Source: Chryseosolibacter sp964438975
GTDB taxonomy: Bacteria > Bacteroidota > Bacteroidia > Cytophagales > Cyclobacteriaceae
Assembly (NCBI GenBank): GCA_964438975.1
Contig: CAYTMU010000004.1
Span: 70,471-134,470, forward strand
Direction: 5' to 3'
DNA: 64,000 nt
This document shows, piece by piece, positions 9,042 to 17,532 of this stretch. Numbering within the stretch: the first letter of the stretch is position 1; every line of letters begins with the position of its first letter. A program made the position numbers and the translations under genes. The notes beneath the pieces are model-generated. The model made no database searches, was not told the DNA's origin, and saw nothing but the letters and a program-made list of their open reading frames with translations.

Positions 9042-10490
9042 TTAGGAATTAAATTCCTGTAAAAACGATTTGAGTGAGACGTCTGCCTTTTCGGGTTCAC
9101 TTTCGATAATGTGCAGATCCTGTCCCCGGAAATTATCCGTGTTTACGATTGACCCGGGTGATGTTAGGATAGCTTTTCCGATGATCGGTTTTTTTCGTCC
9201 GAATCCCGGTGCTTTTAGTAGATCGAGTGCCTTCATTCTAACCCACTGTTCGTTTACACGACCTTTGTAGATGATAGCAGCGTCAAAGTTCTTAAGATTT
9301 TCAATATGCTTTTTGCGCAGGTCCAGTAGTTCGCCTTCAAACTCCGGTACCAGTACATGGAAGCCTGACTTCTCAAGAACGTCGCGTATCGGTTTTATAT
9401 CGTTGACATCTATTCGGTCATGCACAAGATATACAGACCGTCCTTCAACAATCTCGAAGTTCTTCCGGTCTTCAGCCTCGAGCAGTTCTTCGCGCATGAT
9501 GTTCTTAAAATCCTCGAGTGGTGTTTGAAGGATCTCGGCGCCTTCCTGTGCCTCCACATCGCGCTTGATGGTCTCGATAAATCCTTTCTGACGTTCGCTT
9601 GCATTACTCACCCCCGGCGATATCCAGATCAGGCGCGAAAACTCTTCGTTAGCCTCTTTGGCGCGTGCGCTTTTCTCCGCCGCAAGCCTGTTCTGCAGAT
9701 CCACTACCGATCGATCGGACCCCACAGGGATCTCGCCGTACGCGCTGCCGATGAGGTGGATGGATAGATTGCTTTCTCCAAGGTCCTTGCGTACCAGATT
9801 TTCTAATTCGCTCAGTGTTCCCGGTAGTGTCTGGTTGGGGAGAACAACATACCCGTGGCGCTGCAACTCGCGTTTGATGATGTTTCGCTGTACTGAAAGG
9901 TCGTGTCCAGTCTCTGCCAGGTAGATGGTTTTGCGCTTGTAGATATTCCTTACCTCAGTGTGTTTCGAATCGTCTTTCAGGTAAAGCAGCGCATCGTAGA
10001 TGTCATAGGCCAGGTCAACCATCTTCATCCAGTACTGTCGTTCGGCTTCCGTACTGAAATAGTCGGTGTACTCGCGGATTTCTCCTGAATCAGGATCGAG
10101 TTGATACATATCGTATCCGAGCAGTCCGCGGACTCGAATGGGTTGTTCCTGTTGGGTCAGGGGAGATTTGAACACCTTGAAGACTCGGTTCCGATTCTTC
10201 GGATCATTCTCGATGGCGCGGTGAAAGGACTCAAGATGGTCGAGGCATTTCGGCGATTGTGCGAAGTCGCGAGACAGGATGGTGACGAGGACGCCGACGT
10301 TATCCAATTTTGGAGACGTCATGTTGTCGTGCTCGGACTTTAGCATAATATTGGCTTTCTCCCCGAGAACTTGATTCAACATCAATCCCAGGAACCGCCG
10401 GAATTGGGACACCCAACCCAGGTCCTCGTTCTTACCGGACTGGTTGTCACTATCTGCAAACACGATCAATACGTCGATGTCGAATGTCAT
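9042..10490 (-). CDS. Multi-domain TIR/DUF4062-like protein
   Basis: 482 residues, no signal peptide. Three Rossmann-type segments can be read. The first, residues 1-170, starts DIDVLIVFADSD and resembles a TIR-like fold (WVSQFRRFLGLMLNQ helix, then VGVLVTILSRDFAQS). The second, about 185-345, starts KTIYLAETGHDLSVQRNIIK and resembles DUF4062/TIR-like proteins (Ser/Tyr-rich IHLIGSAYGEIP). The third, about 350-480, starts RSVYLVHDRIDVNDIKPI and again has the TIR-like strand-helix alternation. TIR domains act in NAD+ cleavage or as adaptors in immunity and STAND signalling; I cannot identify a confident catalytic glutamate. The gene lies 8 bp after the transporter-like gene and 3 bp before the STAND ATPase gene, suggesting a shared complex or pathway. 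The TIR assignment is by pattern, not by profile search. Confidence 0.75.
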   Translation of the reverse strand: MTFDIDVLIVFADSDNQSGKNEDLGWVSQFRRFLGLMLNQVLGEKANIMLKSEHDNMTSPKLDNVGVLVTILSRDFAQSPKCLDHLESFHRAIENDPKNRNRVFKVFKSPLTQQEQPIRVRGLLGYDMYQLDPDSGEIREYTDYFSTEAERQYWMKMVDLAYDIYDALLYLKDDSKHTEVRNIYKRKTIYLAETGHDLSVQRNIIKRELQRHGYVVLPNQTLPGTLSELENLVRKDLGESNLSIHLIGSAYGEIPVGSDRSVVDLQNRLAAEKSARAKEANEEFSRLIWISPGVSNASERQKGFIETIKRDVEAQEGAEILQTPLEDFKNIMREELLEAEDRKNFEIVEGRSVYLVHDRIDVNDIKPIRDVLEKSGFHVLVPEFEGELLDLRKKHIENLKNFDAAIIYKGRVNEQWVRMKALDLLKAPGFGRKKPIIGKAILTSPGSIVNTDNFRGQDLHIIESEPEKADVSLKSFLQEFNS

Positions 10491-10498
10491 ATCAATGA

Positions 10499-13400
10499 TT
10501 AATTAGCCAGTGTGTGTTCTTGCTTTTGTTCCGTAATATTCCTGATAAGGCCCTGCACGAGTTCGTGGTGATTGGCCAGTACAAAGTAGAAGTCAAGCAG
10601 GCGGATCCGGAATAAAATGGACCGTTCCATTGCCTGTACGACGCTTACCGGAGCGGGTGCACCTTCCTGGAACAGGTCTCCATAGACATCACCTCTCTTC
10701 ATCACGGCGACCGTTTCATCATTGTTCTTCAGGTGCAGTTCACCGTGAGCCGCAATGAGAATAACTCTGTTCTCGTCTTGCGTGGGAAGTTTGAGTTGCT
10801 CGCCCGTAGCAAGTTCCACGGGGATGATCTTATCCGCCAGATCGCAAATGAGTGACCCGGGAATATTGCGGAACACCGGAAGTTGCTTGATGAACATGAC
10901 CATCTCAATCTCAAGGAAGAAGCCGTCATCGAGGCCATCCAGGAGTTGGTTGTTTTCGATGCTCGAATCCAGGAACTTCCGGTCTCGATTGGGAAGGCGT
11001 TCACGGATATCTGCGAATATCCTCCGGTCCTTGTTATAGACCACCCAGGCGGCGGTTTCCTGGAGGAGTTTGTCGCTATTGAATACTTGCGCCACCAGTC
11101 CGCGACTGACCCTGAAGTCTGACATGAACGCGCTGGCATGTACCGCGCAGGCTTTCGTCCAACGATTGCTGAGGTTGAAGTCGCGATTCAGGATGTAGTT
11201 GATTACCTGGATCGGCGTGTAACTTTCCCGCGGGTAGAACAACTGCAATTGATGTAGTTTCTCTGCGACCGGGATGTCGTCGAGGAGAGGAATGAGTTTC
11301 GGTTTGAGCTCCGGATCCAGGAAGAGGTCCAGGAGCTCGATCGCAAATGTAGTGTTGTCCGGATCGCTTGACTCAATGTTCTGGCGCACCAGTTCCACGG
11401 ATTGAGGATCGTAGAGGATCGAGAGCAACATTGTGATCTGGTTGTAGTTCTCCGCGACTTCCTCGTCCAAAGCTTCTCGAAGGAAACTCATTTCCGGCGT
11501 GTTGGGTACTTCTTCAAGTGCGACCAGATTCCAAAGCGTTTTGCTGATCTCAGTGTCGAGCAAACTCATCACATCACGCGCCTCCCGGCCTTGTGCCCGA
11601 TAGTTGACGTATCGCAGCGAGTAGAGGATCTGTTTTACGATCCGCTTATCGGGATAGTCAGCTTTGCGCCACAGCAATTGCAAGGCCTGGTCGCCGCCAA
11701 TGCGTCCCATGATCTGAACGATGCGCAGCATGACGAGGTCGGACTGTCCAGACTTGTGGAACGCAGTTTCCAATGTTGTCAGCACACGATCGCCGGCGCC
11801 TTTCAATGCCGCAGCGGCATGATGACCGTACAGTGGGGAATTCAGCATCTCGATCAATACCGGCCAAGTCTCGATCCGCCGTGTTTTTCGGGCGGTGAGC
11901 AATGCTTCAAATCTCACGCGGGGATCGGCATCGCGGAGCAATTCCAGCAGGATAAAGATTGTTTTCTGACCCACGAGTTTGCGCAGCAGTTTGGCAGCTA
12001 AGAGGCGATCCTGCTGCTTTGGAGATTTGCTGAGCTTCATGAGATTCTCGGGCGAGATCGAAAGCATGTCGCTGTCTTCGGTGTCGGAGGCAGCGCGCGC
12101 GGCGAGTTTCCGGACTTCACCTTGGGCAGCATTTTTTTCGATGCCGAGGCTTTCAACTTTGTCTTGTGCAAATTTTCTGATCTGCGGATTCTCATTTTCC
12201 GTCAGGCGGATGACGGCGTTTTCGAATAAGGTCGGCTCCAGCTTTTCCATGAGCTTTAAGCCGTAAATCACCTTGTCTCCTGTTGTACTTGCCACCTGTT
12301 TCTCGAGGACTTCATTGATCGTGTATTGCTTTACCAGCGCGACCTCGGATACTTCCTTGTTTTGGATCAATGTATTCTGAAGGGTATGTCGGTAGCTCTG
12401 GTGCATTTTATTGACCACAAAGAACCAAAGCACGATGAGCGGGAGCGTGAACAGCGTAATGTGAAGAAGATTGAAGATCTCAAATTGGGTAATGAGTATG
12501 ATAAATGCACCTGCGATGATGCTCGCGATTGCCGTGACGATTCCTTCTATCTTTGTCTGCACATCGATCCGGATCCTGCTTTCGATAGGCAGCAGGTACA
12601 GTTTAAATGTCGGGCTGTCAAGACCTTCCTTTAGTGACTTGATGAAGAGTTTGCTTGCGGCGATGGCCATAAAGAAGATCACGAAGAAACTGTTGTCAGC
12701 ACTATACCCGAATACGAACCCCAACCCGAGAGCAGCGATCGTGAAAAGGCCGATCAGAATAGGACCTACCAACAGGGAACCCCGCATCCCGTAGATGGCT
12801 TGAATCCGATCGGTCGCGACGGCCTGAATGAGAAAGCTGAACACGATGGCGAGTGCCTCGAACGAACTCAGGAAGCCGGCCAGGTTTTCAGCTTCCATCT
12901 GCAGGGTAGTCACGTTGAAGAAGGAATAGTCAACGAAGGTTGCTGCCATCATCGAAAAAATGACGAAGAGCGACATATAGACGATATATCTGTTTTGGAT
13001 GAAATCCTTCAGACTTAGTTTCTTGTAAATAGCTCTTTCCTCGGAAAAGGATCGCGTCTTGTTGAGATACCTTGCGTTCAGGTAGATAAATACCCCGAGA
13101 AAAATGATGATACTGACGAGCGAGAACCCGTAGAGGGACTGGATATGCTGGTCGAAAAAGCCCAGCAGGATCGGGATTGAAAAGAAGGAGATAAAGGTTG
13201 CGATCATACCGCCGATGTCGATCATTCCCACCAGCTTCTTGGCACGTCGAAGACTGAAAAGCCGGCCGAACGAACCCCAGAACAACAAGTAAATAATGAA
13301 CGTGAACGGAAGAATCTGGGTAAAGCTGAACGCATACATCTGATTGGGATCGGCGAAAAAACCCTCCCCGAACTCGATAAATGCGGTGATGCACGCAATG

Positions 13401-13672
13401 GTCAGCAGACACAGAATGGCTAGCAATGGAAAGGATATCCTATTCTGCAGGAAGTTGTAGATGACCGTTGCCAGTAAGCCAAAAATACCCGACACTACAA
13501 ACGCGACCGGGAGGTCTGTGTTTTCGTCAAAATGCTGGAGAAACAGCGATTGGGATGCCACGCTGACGGTCGCAATGAACATACCCATGGAAAAACCCAT
13601 GATGAAGAGTAGGACGACCCGTTCAGTCTCGTCTTCTTCGACATCAAGCATGCGCAGTAATCTGGCCTTCAT
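10499..13672 (-). CDS. NTT/TLC-like transporter fused to HEAT repeats and a cNMP-binding-like domain
   Basis: From the ATG at 13672 the protein has 1057 residues. The frame can be extended to a GTG at 13828 (1109 residues), but that extension is unlike a conserved N-terminus, so I chose MKARLLRMLDVEEDETERV. Residues about 17-420 hold some eleven or twelve hydrophobic helices. The segment SPTFKLYLLPIESRIRIDVQ resembles the signature of ATP/ADP translocase (NTT, TLC family) proteins. Residues about 440-870 are HEAT-like helical repeats (LLRDADPRVRFEALLTARK, LMEKLEPTLFENAVIRLTE). The last 120 residues look like a cyclic-nucleotide-binding fold (IPVELATGEQLKL, KRGDVYGDLFQEG), but the usual Arg of the phosphate-binding cassette is not evident. 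NTT-HEAT fusions are known in free-living bacteria, and their role is unclear. It is the first gene of the six-gene run. Confidence 0.75.
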   Translation of the reverse strand: MKARLLRMLDVEEDETERVVLLFIMGFSMGMFIATVSVASQSLFLQHFDENTDLPVAFVVSGIFGLLATVIYNFLQNRISFPLLAILCLLTIACITAFIEFGEGFFADPNQMYAFSFTQILPFTFIIYLLFWGSFGRLFSLRRAKKLVGMIDIGGMIATFISFFSIPILLGFFDQHIQSLYGFSLVSIIIFLGVFIYLNARYLNKTRSFSEERAIYKKLSLKDFIQNRYIVYMSLFVIFSMMAATFVDYSFFNVTTLQMEAENLAGFLSSFEALAIVFSFLIQAVATDRIQAIYGMRGSLLVGPILIGLFTIAALGLGFVFGYSADNSFFVIFFMAIAASKLFIKSLKEGLDSPTFKLYLLPIESRIRIDVQTKIEGIVTAIASIIAGAFIILITQFEIFNLLHITLFTLPLIVLWFFVVNKMHQSYRHTLQNTLIQNKEVSEVALVKQYTINEVLEKQVASTTGDKVIYGLKLMEKLEPTLFENAVIRLTENENPQIRKFAQDKVESLGIEKNAAQGEVRKLAARAASDTEDSDMLSISPENLMKLSKSPKQQDRLLAAKLLRKLVGQKTIFILLELLRDADPRVRFEALLTARKTRRIETWPVLIEMLNSPLYGHHAAAALKGAGDRVLTTLETAFHKSGQSDLVMLRIVQIMGRIGGDQALQLLWRKADYPDKRIVKQILYSLRYVNYRAQGREARDVMSLLDTEISKTLWNLVALEEVPNTPEMSFLREALDEEVAENYNQITMLLSILYDPQSVELVRQNIESSDPDNTTFAIELLDLFLDPELKPKLIPLLDDIPVAEKLHQLQLFYPRESYTPIQVINYILNRDFNLSNRWTKACAVHASAFMSDFRVSRGLVAQVFNSDKLLQETAAWVVYNKDRRIFADIRERLPNRDRKFLDSSIENNQLLDGLDDGFFLEIEMVMFIKQLPVFRNIPGSLICDLADKIIPVELATGEQLKLPTQDENRVILIAAHGELHLKNNDETVAVMKRGDVYGDLFQEGAPAPVSVVQAMERSILFRIRLLDFYFVLANHHELVQGLIRNITEQKQEHTLAN

Positions 13673-13890
13673 AGTTTTCGCCCAATTCGTATAAAATTCG
13701 ATATAAGGCTGCAATAATCCTATAAGGCGGCCGTTGGCGCTGCCGTCGCGGTCGTTAACCGAGTGTATGACAGCCAGTAATAATTTGAAGATCGCGTTGC
13801 TTTTGACCTGTTTGCAGCGAAATACCACACCGATCTTACCTGCTACTGAGCTGTTTCGTGTGAATTATATTTTTTAATTATCTGATAATC

Positions 13891-13907
13891 ATCTGTTTGT
13901 AACAGAT
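13891..13907. promoter_or_regulatory. Palindrome ATCTGTT-TGT-AACAGAT upstream of the six-gene run
   Basis: A 7-bp perfect inverted repeat with a 3-nt centre sits 219 bp before the chosen start of the transporter gene, within an AT-rich stretch. The 311-bp interval 13673-13983 between it and queA otherwise shows no reading frame I trust and no clear TTG-N19-TAnnTTTG promoter. The palindrome could be an operator for the cluster or a hairpin at the end of the queA message; no T-run follows it on the minus strand, which favours an operator. Confidence 0.35.
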
Positions 13908-13983
13908 CGATTGAAGTATTTTTGCGGTATTCTTGCCAGGTAAGGAGTAACGTACTTTGTCGCGATTTCAACTGGGATTTCGG

Positions 13984-15159
13984 TTACGGTAACAGCAGTG
14001 AACTGTCTCCGTAGCTCAGGAACCGGTAGTCTTGGCGCAGTGCCTCGTCGTAGACTTTACGCCAGTCATCGCCGATGAACGCCGCGACCAGAAGTACCAG
14101 GGTGGAAGCTGGTTGATGGAAGTTGGTGATCAGCCCGCGGCAGATCCGGAACCGATAGCCGGGGCGTATATATATGGAGGTTTCGCCGACGACGTGGTCG
14201 AGACTATACTTGTCCAGATGGCGGGCGACAGCCGCAATGGCCTCCTCCGCCGTCGGCGTGTCGGATATGATGCGTGGATCGTCCTGGTGAATTCTGAATT
14301 CAGTTCCGCCACCTGATAGCAGCTTTGCTCCAAACCAGTACAGACTTTCAAGGGTACGCATCGAGGTTGTCCCGACGGCGGTAATGAATCGATCAGGGAT
14401 CATCAGGTTGGCCAGATTTTCCCGAGTTACGATCACTTGCTCCTGATGCATGATGTGATCTTCCGGGTTCTCAGCCTTGATCGGCTGAAAGGTACCTGCA
14501 CTGACATGGAGCGTGAGGAAGTCGTGGTCGATGCCGCGATCGGCAAGCCCGGAGAATACTGAAGGAGTGAAATGCAGCCCCGCCGTTGGTGCGGCAACGG
14601 CCCCGTCGTGATGGGAATAAACTGTCTGATACCGCTCGCGGTCGGCGGTCTCCGCTTTACGCCGGATATAGGGAGGGAGCGGAGTTTCTCCTGTTGTGCG
14701 AATGATCTCGGAGAAGGTCGTGTCACCAGGCCATGTGAATTCCACGATACCGTGCGCGCGGTCCAGGAGTGTAGCGTTGATCATTCCAAGATTTGTTTCG
14801 CGCTGCAGGGACACTCCACCTGGCCACTTCTTGAGGTTCCCGATCGCACATAACCATGTACAACGCTGAGTTGCCAGCATGGTTTCCGCAAGCAGGCTTG
14901 ATGGTTGAACCGGGTTCAGCAGGAATACTTCGATCATCGCACCAGTTTCCTTGCGAAAGTGGACACGGGCGGGGATAACCTTCGTGTTGTTGAATACCAG
15001 GAACGCATTATCCGGCAGATATTCCCGTAGCGAACGAAAATGGCTATGTGTCACTGCGCCGTGCTCGTAAACTAACAGTCGTGACGCGTCGCGCTCCGGT
15101 AAAGGATAGTGGGCTATTTTTTCCGGAGGAAGATGATAGTTGTAATCGCTGGTTTTCAA
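13984..15159 (-). CDS. queA: S-adenosylmethionine:tRNA ribosyltransferase-isomerase (QueA)
   Basis: 391 residues. QueA transfers and isomerises the ribosyl group of S-adenosylmethionine onto 7-aminomethyl-7-deazaguanine in tRNA, making epoxyqueuosine at the wobble base. The family pattern is clear: YHLPPEKIAHYPLPERDASRL at the N-terminus, FNNTKVIPARV, AAPTAGLHFTP, LHVSAGTFQPI, and LITNFHQPASTLVLLVAAF near the C-terminus. It is longer than the roughly 350-residue enterobacterial enzyme; the extra length is around residues 85-125. Bacteroidota often carry such a long QueA form, sometimes beside a shorter paralogue, so its exact substrate may differ. It is divergent from menC with 64 bp between starts. 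No other queuosine gene is in the window. Confidence 0.9.
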   Translation of the reverse strand: MKTSDYNYHLPPEKIAHYPLPERDASRLLVYEHGAVTHSHFRSLREYLPDNAFLVFNNTKVIPARVHFRKETGAMIEVFLLNPVQPSSLLAETMLATQRCTWLCAIGNLKKWPGGVSLQRETNLGMINATLLDRAHGIVEFTWPGDTTFSEIIRTTGETPLPPYIRRKAETADRERYQTVYSHHDGAVAAPTAGLHFTPSVFSGLADRGIDHDFLTLHVSAGTFQPIKAENPEDHIMHQEQVIVTRENLANLMIPDRFITAVGTTSMRTLESLYWFGAKLLSGGGTEFRIHQDDPRIISDTPTAEEAIAAVARHLDKYSLDHVVGETSIYIRPGYRFRICRGLITNFHQPASTLVLLVAAFIGDDWRKVYDEALRQDYRFLSYGDSSLLLP

Positions 15160-15223
15160 ATTTCCTCAATAAATTGTAAAGTAAATACTTTCTTGCTGTC
15201 ACTACTGAAAATAACTCGCTGAC

Positions 15224-16288
15224 ATGTCTCTTCGTCTGTCGTATTTCAAAAAAAAATTTCACTTCAATTTTAAGGCGCGTACTTCCCGCGGACCCATGGC
15301 CGACAAAACCTCCTGGTTCATTCGGCTGGAGGACGATCGGAATCCTGGTGTGGTGGGCCTCGGGGAATGCGGGCCACTCCCTGGTCTGAGTGTCGACCAT
15401 ACTCCCGATTTCACGGAGAGGCTTGAGGATGTTATCGGGAGGATAAACAACGCCTCGCTTTCAGCCTCCGGCATCGATAAGTTGTACACGGCCATTCCCC
15501 CGGAAATGCCGTCCGTGTTATTTGCCATGGAAACAGCAGTTCGCGATCTCGTGAACGGGGGCAGACGGATAATATTCGAGAATGATTTCCTGTCGGGCTC
15601 GCCGATCCCGATCAACGGGCTGATATGGATGGGCGAGATGGATTTCATGATGGACCAGATCAATCAAAAAGTTGCCGATGGATTCAGATGCATCAAGTTG
15701 AAGGTTGGCGGGCTTGATTTCGAGCGGGAGTGTGACGTTCTGAGCTATCTGCGCAAGAAGTACTTCCGCCACAACATCACGCTACGTCTCGATGCCAATG
15801 GAGCGTTCAAGCCGGACGACGTTCTCAGCAAGCTGGAGGAACTTGCGAAATTTGACATCCATTCCATTGAACAACCGATCAAGGCAGGACTGCCGGAAGC
15901 CGAGGAGGTTTGCCGTAAATCCCCGATACCCGTTGCGCTTGACGAGGAATTGATTGGCGTCCATTCGTCGCAGGCACGCGCAGAGCTGCTAACACGTATA
16001 AAGCCCGGATTCATTGTTCTCAAGCCTACGTTACATGGAGGGATCAGTGGGTGCCGGGAGTGGATCTCGCTTTCCGAATCGCTGGGCATTGGTTGGTGGA
16101 TGACATCCGCCCTGGAATCTGCGGTAGGATTGAATGCGATTTGCCAGCTTACCGCAGAATTCAAACCCACCATCCCTCAGGGACTTGGTACGGGTAGTAT
16201 CTACTCGGATAATTTTACATCGCCGATCACGGTAGTTCACGGTACCATCTACTTCGATCGCACCCGTGAGTGGGCCGTGACGTTATGA
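15224..16288 (+). CDS. menC: o-Succinylbenzoate synthase (enolase superfamily)
   Basis: 354 residues. The enzyme dehydrates SHCHC to o-succinylbenzoate in menaquinone biosynthesis. The enolase-superfamily barrel residues are all present: Lys pair IKLKVG (K158 and K160), metal ligands D190 in LRLDANGAF, E216 in SIEQP and D240 in ALDEEL, and the opposite base K267 in IVLKPTLHGG. The C-terminal MTSALESAVGLNAI and GLGTGSIY segments fit Bacteroidota MenC. The N-terminal cap contains GLGECGPLPGLS. It is convergent with the next gene (4 bp between stops), and no other men gene is nearby. N-succinylamino acid racemase activity is a known alternative in this family, but the sequence fits MenC best. 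Confidence 0.88.
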   Translation: MSLRLSYFKKKFHFNFKARTSRGPMADKTSWFIRLEDDRNPGVVGLGECGPLPGLSVDHTPDFTERLEDVIGRINNASLSASGIDKLYTAIPPEMPSVLFAMETAVRDLVNGGRRIIFENDFLSGSPIPINGLIWMGEMDFMMDQINQKVADGFRCIKLKVGGLDFERECDVLSYLRKKYFRHNITLRLDANGAFKPDDVLSKLEELAKFDIHSIEQPIKAGLPEAEEVCRKSPIPVALDEELIGVHSSQARAELLTRIKPGFIVLKPTLHGGISGCREWISLSESLGIGWWMTSALESAVGLNAICQLTAEFKPTIPQGLGTGSIYSDNFTSPITVVHGTIYFDRTREWAVTL

Positions 16289-16292
16289 GTGA

Positions 16293-17078
16293 CTATTGAA
16301 TCTCGGCCAAAGCCCGTTCAAGTTCCGCGGTGAGCCCGGTGTCGCGCAGAGAATTCCGCAGGCCTTCTATAAGGAAGTTAGGAATAGCTTCGCGACGTTC
16401 GATCTTCTTCCGGATCTCTGCGATCATTTCAAGTGCATTCGTTTTCTCGCTGAACTCCTGGTTCCCGACCTTCTCTTCCAGCGAATGCCATACGTTTAAC
16501 GTGGCCGCTTGTTGTCGAAGGACCGCGCCGGCGGTTATGACATCGGGAGTGAGTTCCTGGATACAAGTATTATAGGAGTCGATGATCAGGTGGAGGTCTT
16601 TTTTGCCAAGATCACCCTCTTCCAGTTGTTGCACAACGGACGGGCAGTCCTCCAAAAACCGAGTCATGTACTTCCTGAAGCCCAGATTGGGGACGACCAG
16701 GAAGTCACCATCCATCTTTTTCAGGAGCTGACCATCGAAACGCGACTGATTCTCCAGCTGAAAAGCATAAAGAGAAAGATAGCCCTGCTTGATGAGCTTC
16801 ATGAACTCATACCCACGCTCGCCCTTGACAGGGTGATAGATGTCACCATTTGCTGAGAATGCTCTGACCTGAAACATCGACAAAGTCATTTTCTGCTTAT
16901 CAGCGGTAACGATCTGCACTTTCTTGTCGGGCCCGTAGAACATTGGTCGTATATCCCCGACAAGGGAGTCTCCCTTTGCCGTCAGTACATAGTCTTGAGC
17001 ATGCGATACTCGGACGAGGGTGCATAGAAATGCGAGAAAAATCAGCTTGGAACAAACAACTTTCTTCATAGTCGACAC
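16293..17078 (-). CDS. Secreted protein of unknown function
   Basis: 261 residues. The N-terminus MSTMKKVVCSKLIFLAFLCTLVRVSHA is a Sec signal cleaved before QDY; the Met at position 4 is an equally good start. The mature part starts with a beta-rich segment (YVLTAKGDSLVGDIRPM, KVQIVTADKQKMTLSMFQV) common in Bacteroidota periplasmic proteins of unknown function. It then has a helical region with two cysteines (EDCPSVVQQLEEGD and YNTCIQELTPD), and ends in a charged helix. No family or catalytic motif was recognised. It is convergent with menC. A periplasmic location is the only firm inference. Confidence 0.8.
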   Translation of the reverse strand: MSTMKKVVCSKLIFLAFLCTLVRVSHAQDYVLTAKGDSLVGDIRPMFYGPDKKVQIVTADKQKMTLSMFQVRAFSANGDIYHPVKGERGYEFMKLIKQGYLSLYAFQLENQSRFDGQLLKKMDGDFLVVPNLGFRKYMTRFLEDCPSVVQQLEEGDLGKKDLHLIIDSYNTCIQELTPDVITAGAVLRQQAATLNVWHSLEEKVGNQEFSEKTNALEMIAEIRKKIERREAIPNFLIEGLRNSLRDTGLTAELERALAEIQ

Positions 17079-17267
17079 ATGATTGTTAAAGGTACTGGAT
17101 AATCAGGAAATTGGTAAGCACTATTCCTTTTTAGTTGACCTTTGGAGGTCTCGTCAGGCGATATTGCCGCCAGCCTTTCGCGGTAAACGCGATGTTTGAC
17201 TTCGGTACGGATACTGAACTTATGGCACAATTTCAGCGGACTGTTTGTCGAGTGTCGCTGGATGGTG

Positions 17268-17390
17268 TCAGACAAACGCACTGATCAGGGCATAAAGGAT
17301 GATCATCAGGATCGTAACTCCATACATAACGAGATCCACGCGGACGTATGGTTTGAATTCTTGGTACAATTCCCTGATTTTTCTGATCAT
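17268..17390 (-). CDS. 40-residue single-helix membrane protein
   Basis: Reading the minus strand from the ATG at 17390 gives a 40-residue protein with stop TGA at 17268. The N-terminal half is basic and polar (MIRKIRELYQEFKPYVRVDL) and the C-terminal half is one hydrophobic helix (VMYGVTILMIILYALISAFV). This layout, basic then hydrophobic to the very end, fits a small inner-membrane protein with the N-terminus inside. It stands in the 454-bp interval between the secreted protein and the TonB receptor, where nothing else looks coding. A sequence CAGGA directly abuts the ATG, so Shine-Dalgarno support is poor. It shares layout, not sequence, with the small protein at 28576-28698. Confidence 0.6.
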   Translation of the reverse strand: MIRKIRELYQEFKPYVRVDLVMYGVTILMIILYALISAFV

Positions 17391-17532
17391 TCCTGTATTT
17401 TCTGAATTTTCGCAGCCGAAAGGTAACTATTTACAGGGTTTTGCGTGTCATTGCAAGGTCAGTGATTCCGAAAACTCAACCGAGGGATAAGGGTTTTACC
17501 TGACATAGTTGTCTCATGTCATAAACAGCAAA

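Noticed and set aside
11402..12001. Plus-strand frame of 199 codons
   Set aside because: Antisense to HEAT repeats of the transporter-like protein.
13673..13828. N-terminal extension of the transporter-like protein from a GTG at 13828
   Set aside because: The residues lack the pattern of the family N-terminus, and the ATG at 13672 leads directly into a conserved membrane segment.
17066..17281. Minus-strand frame of 71 codons before the secreted protein
   Set aside because: No hydrophobic or conserved feature; it runs across the likely promoter region of the 16293-17078 gene.
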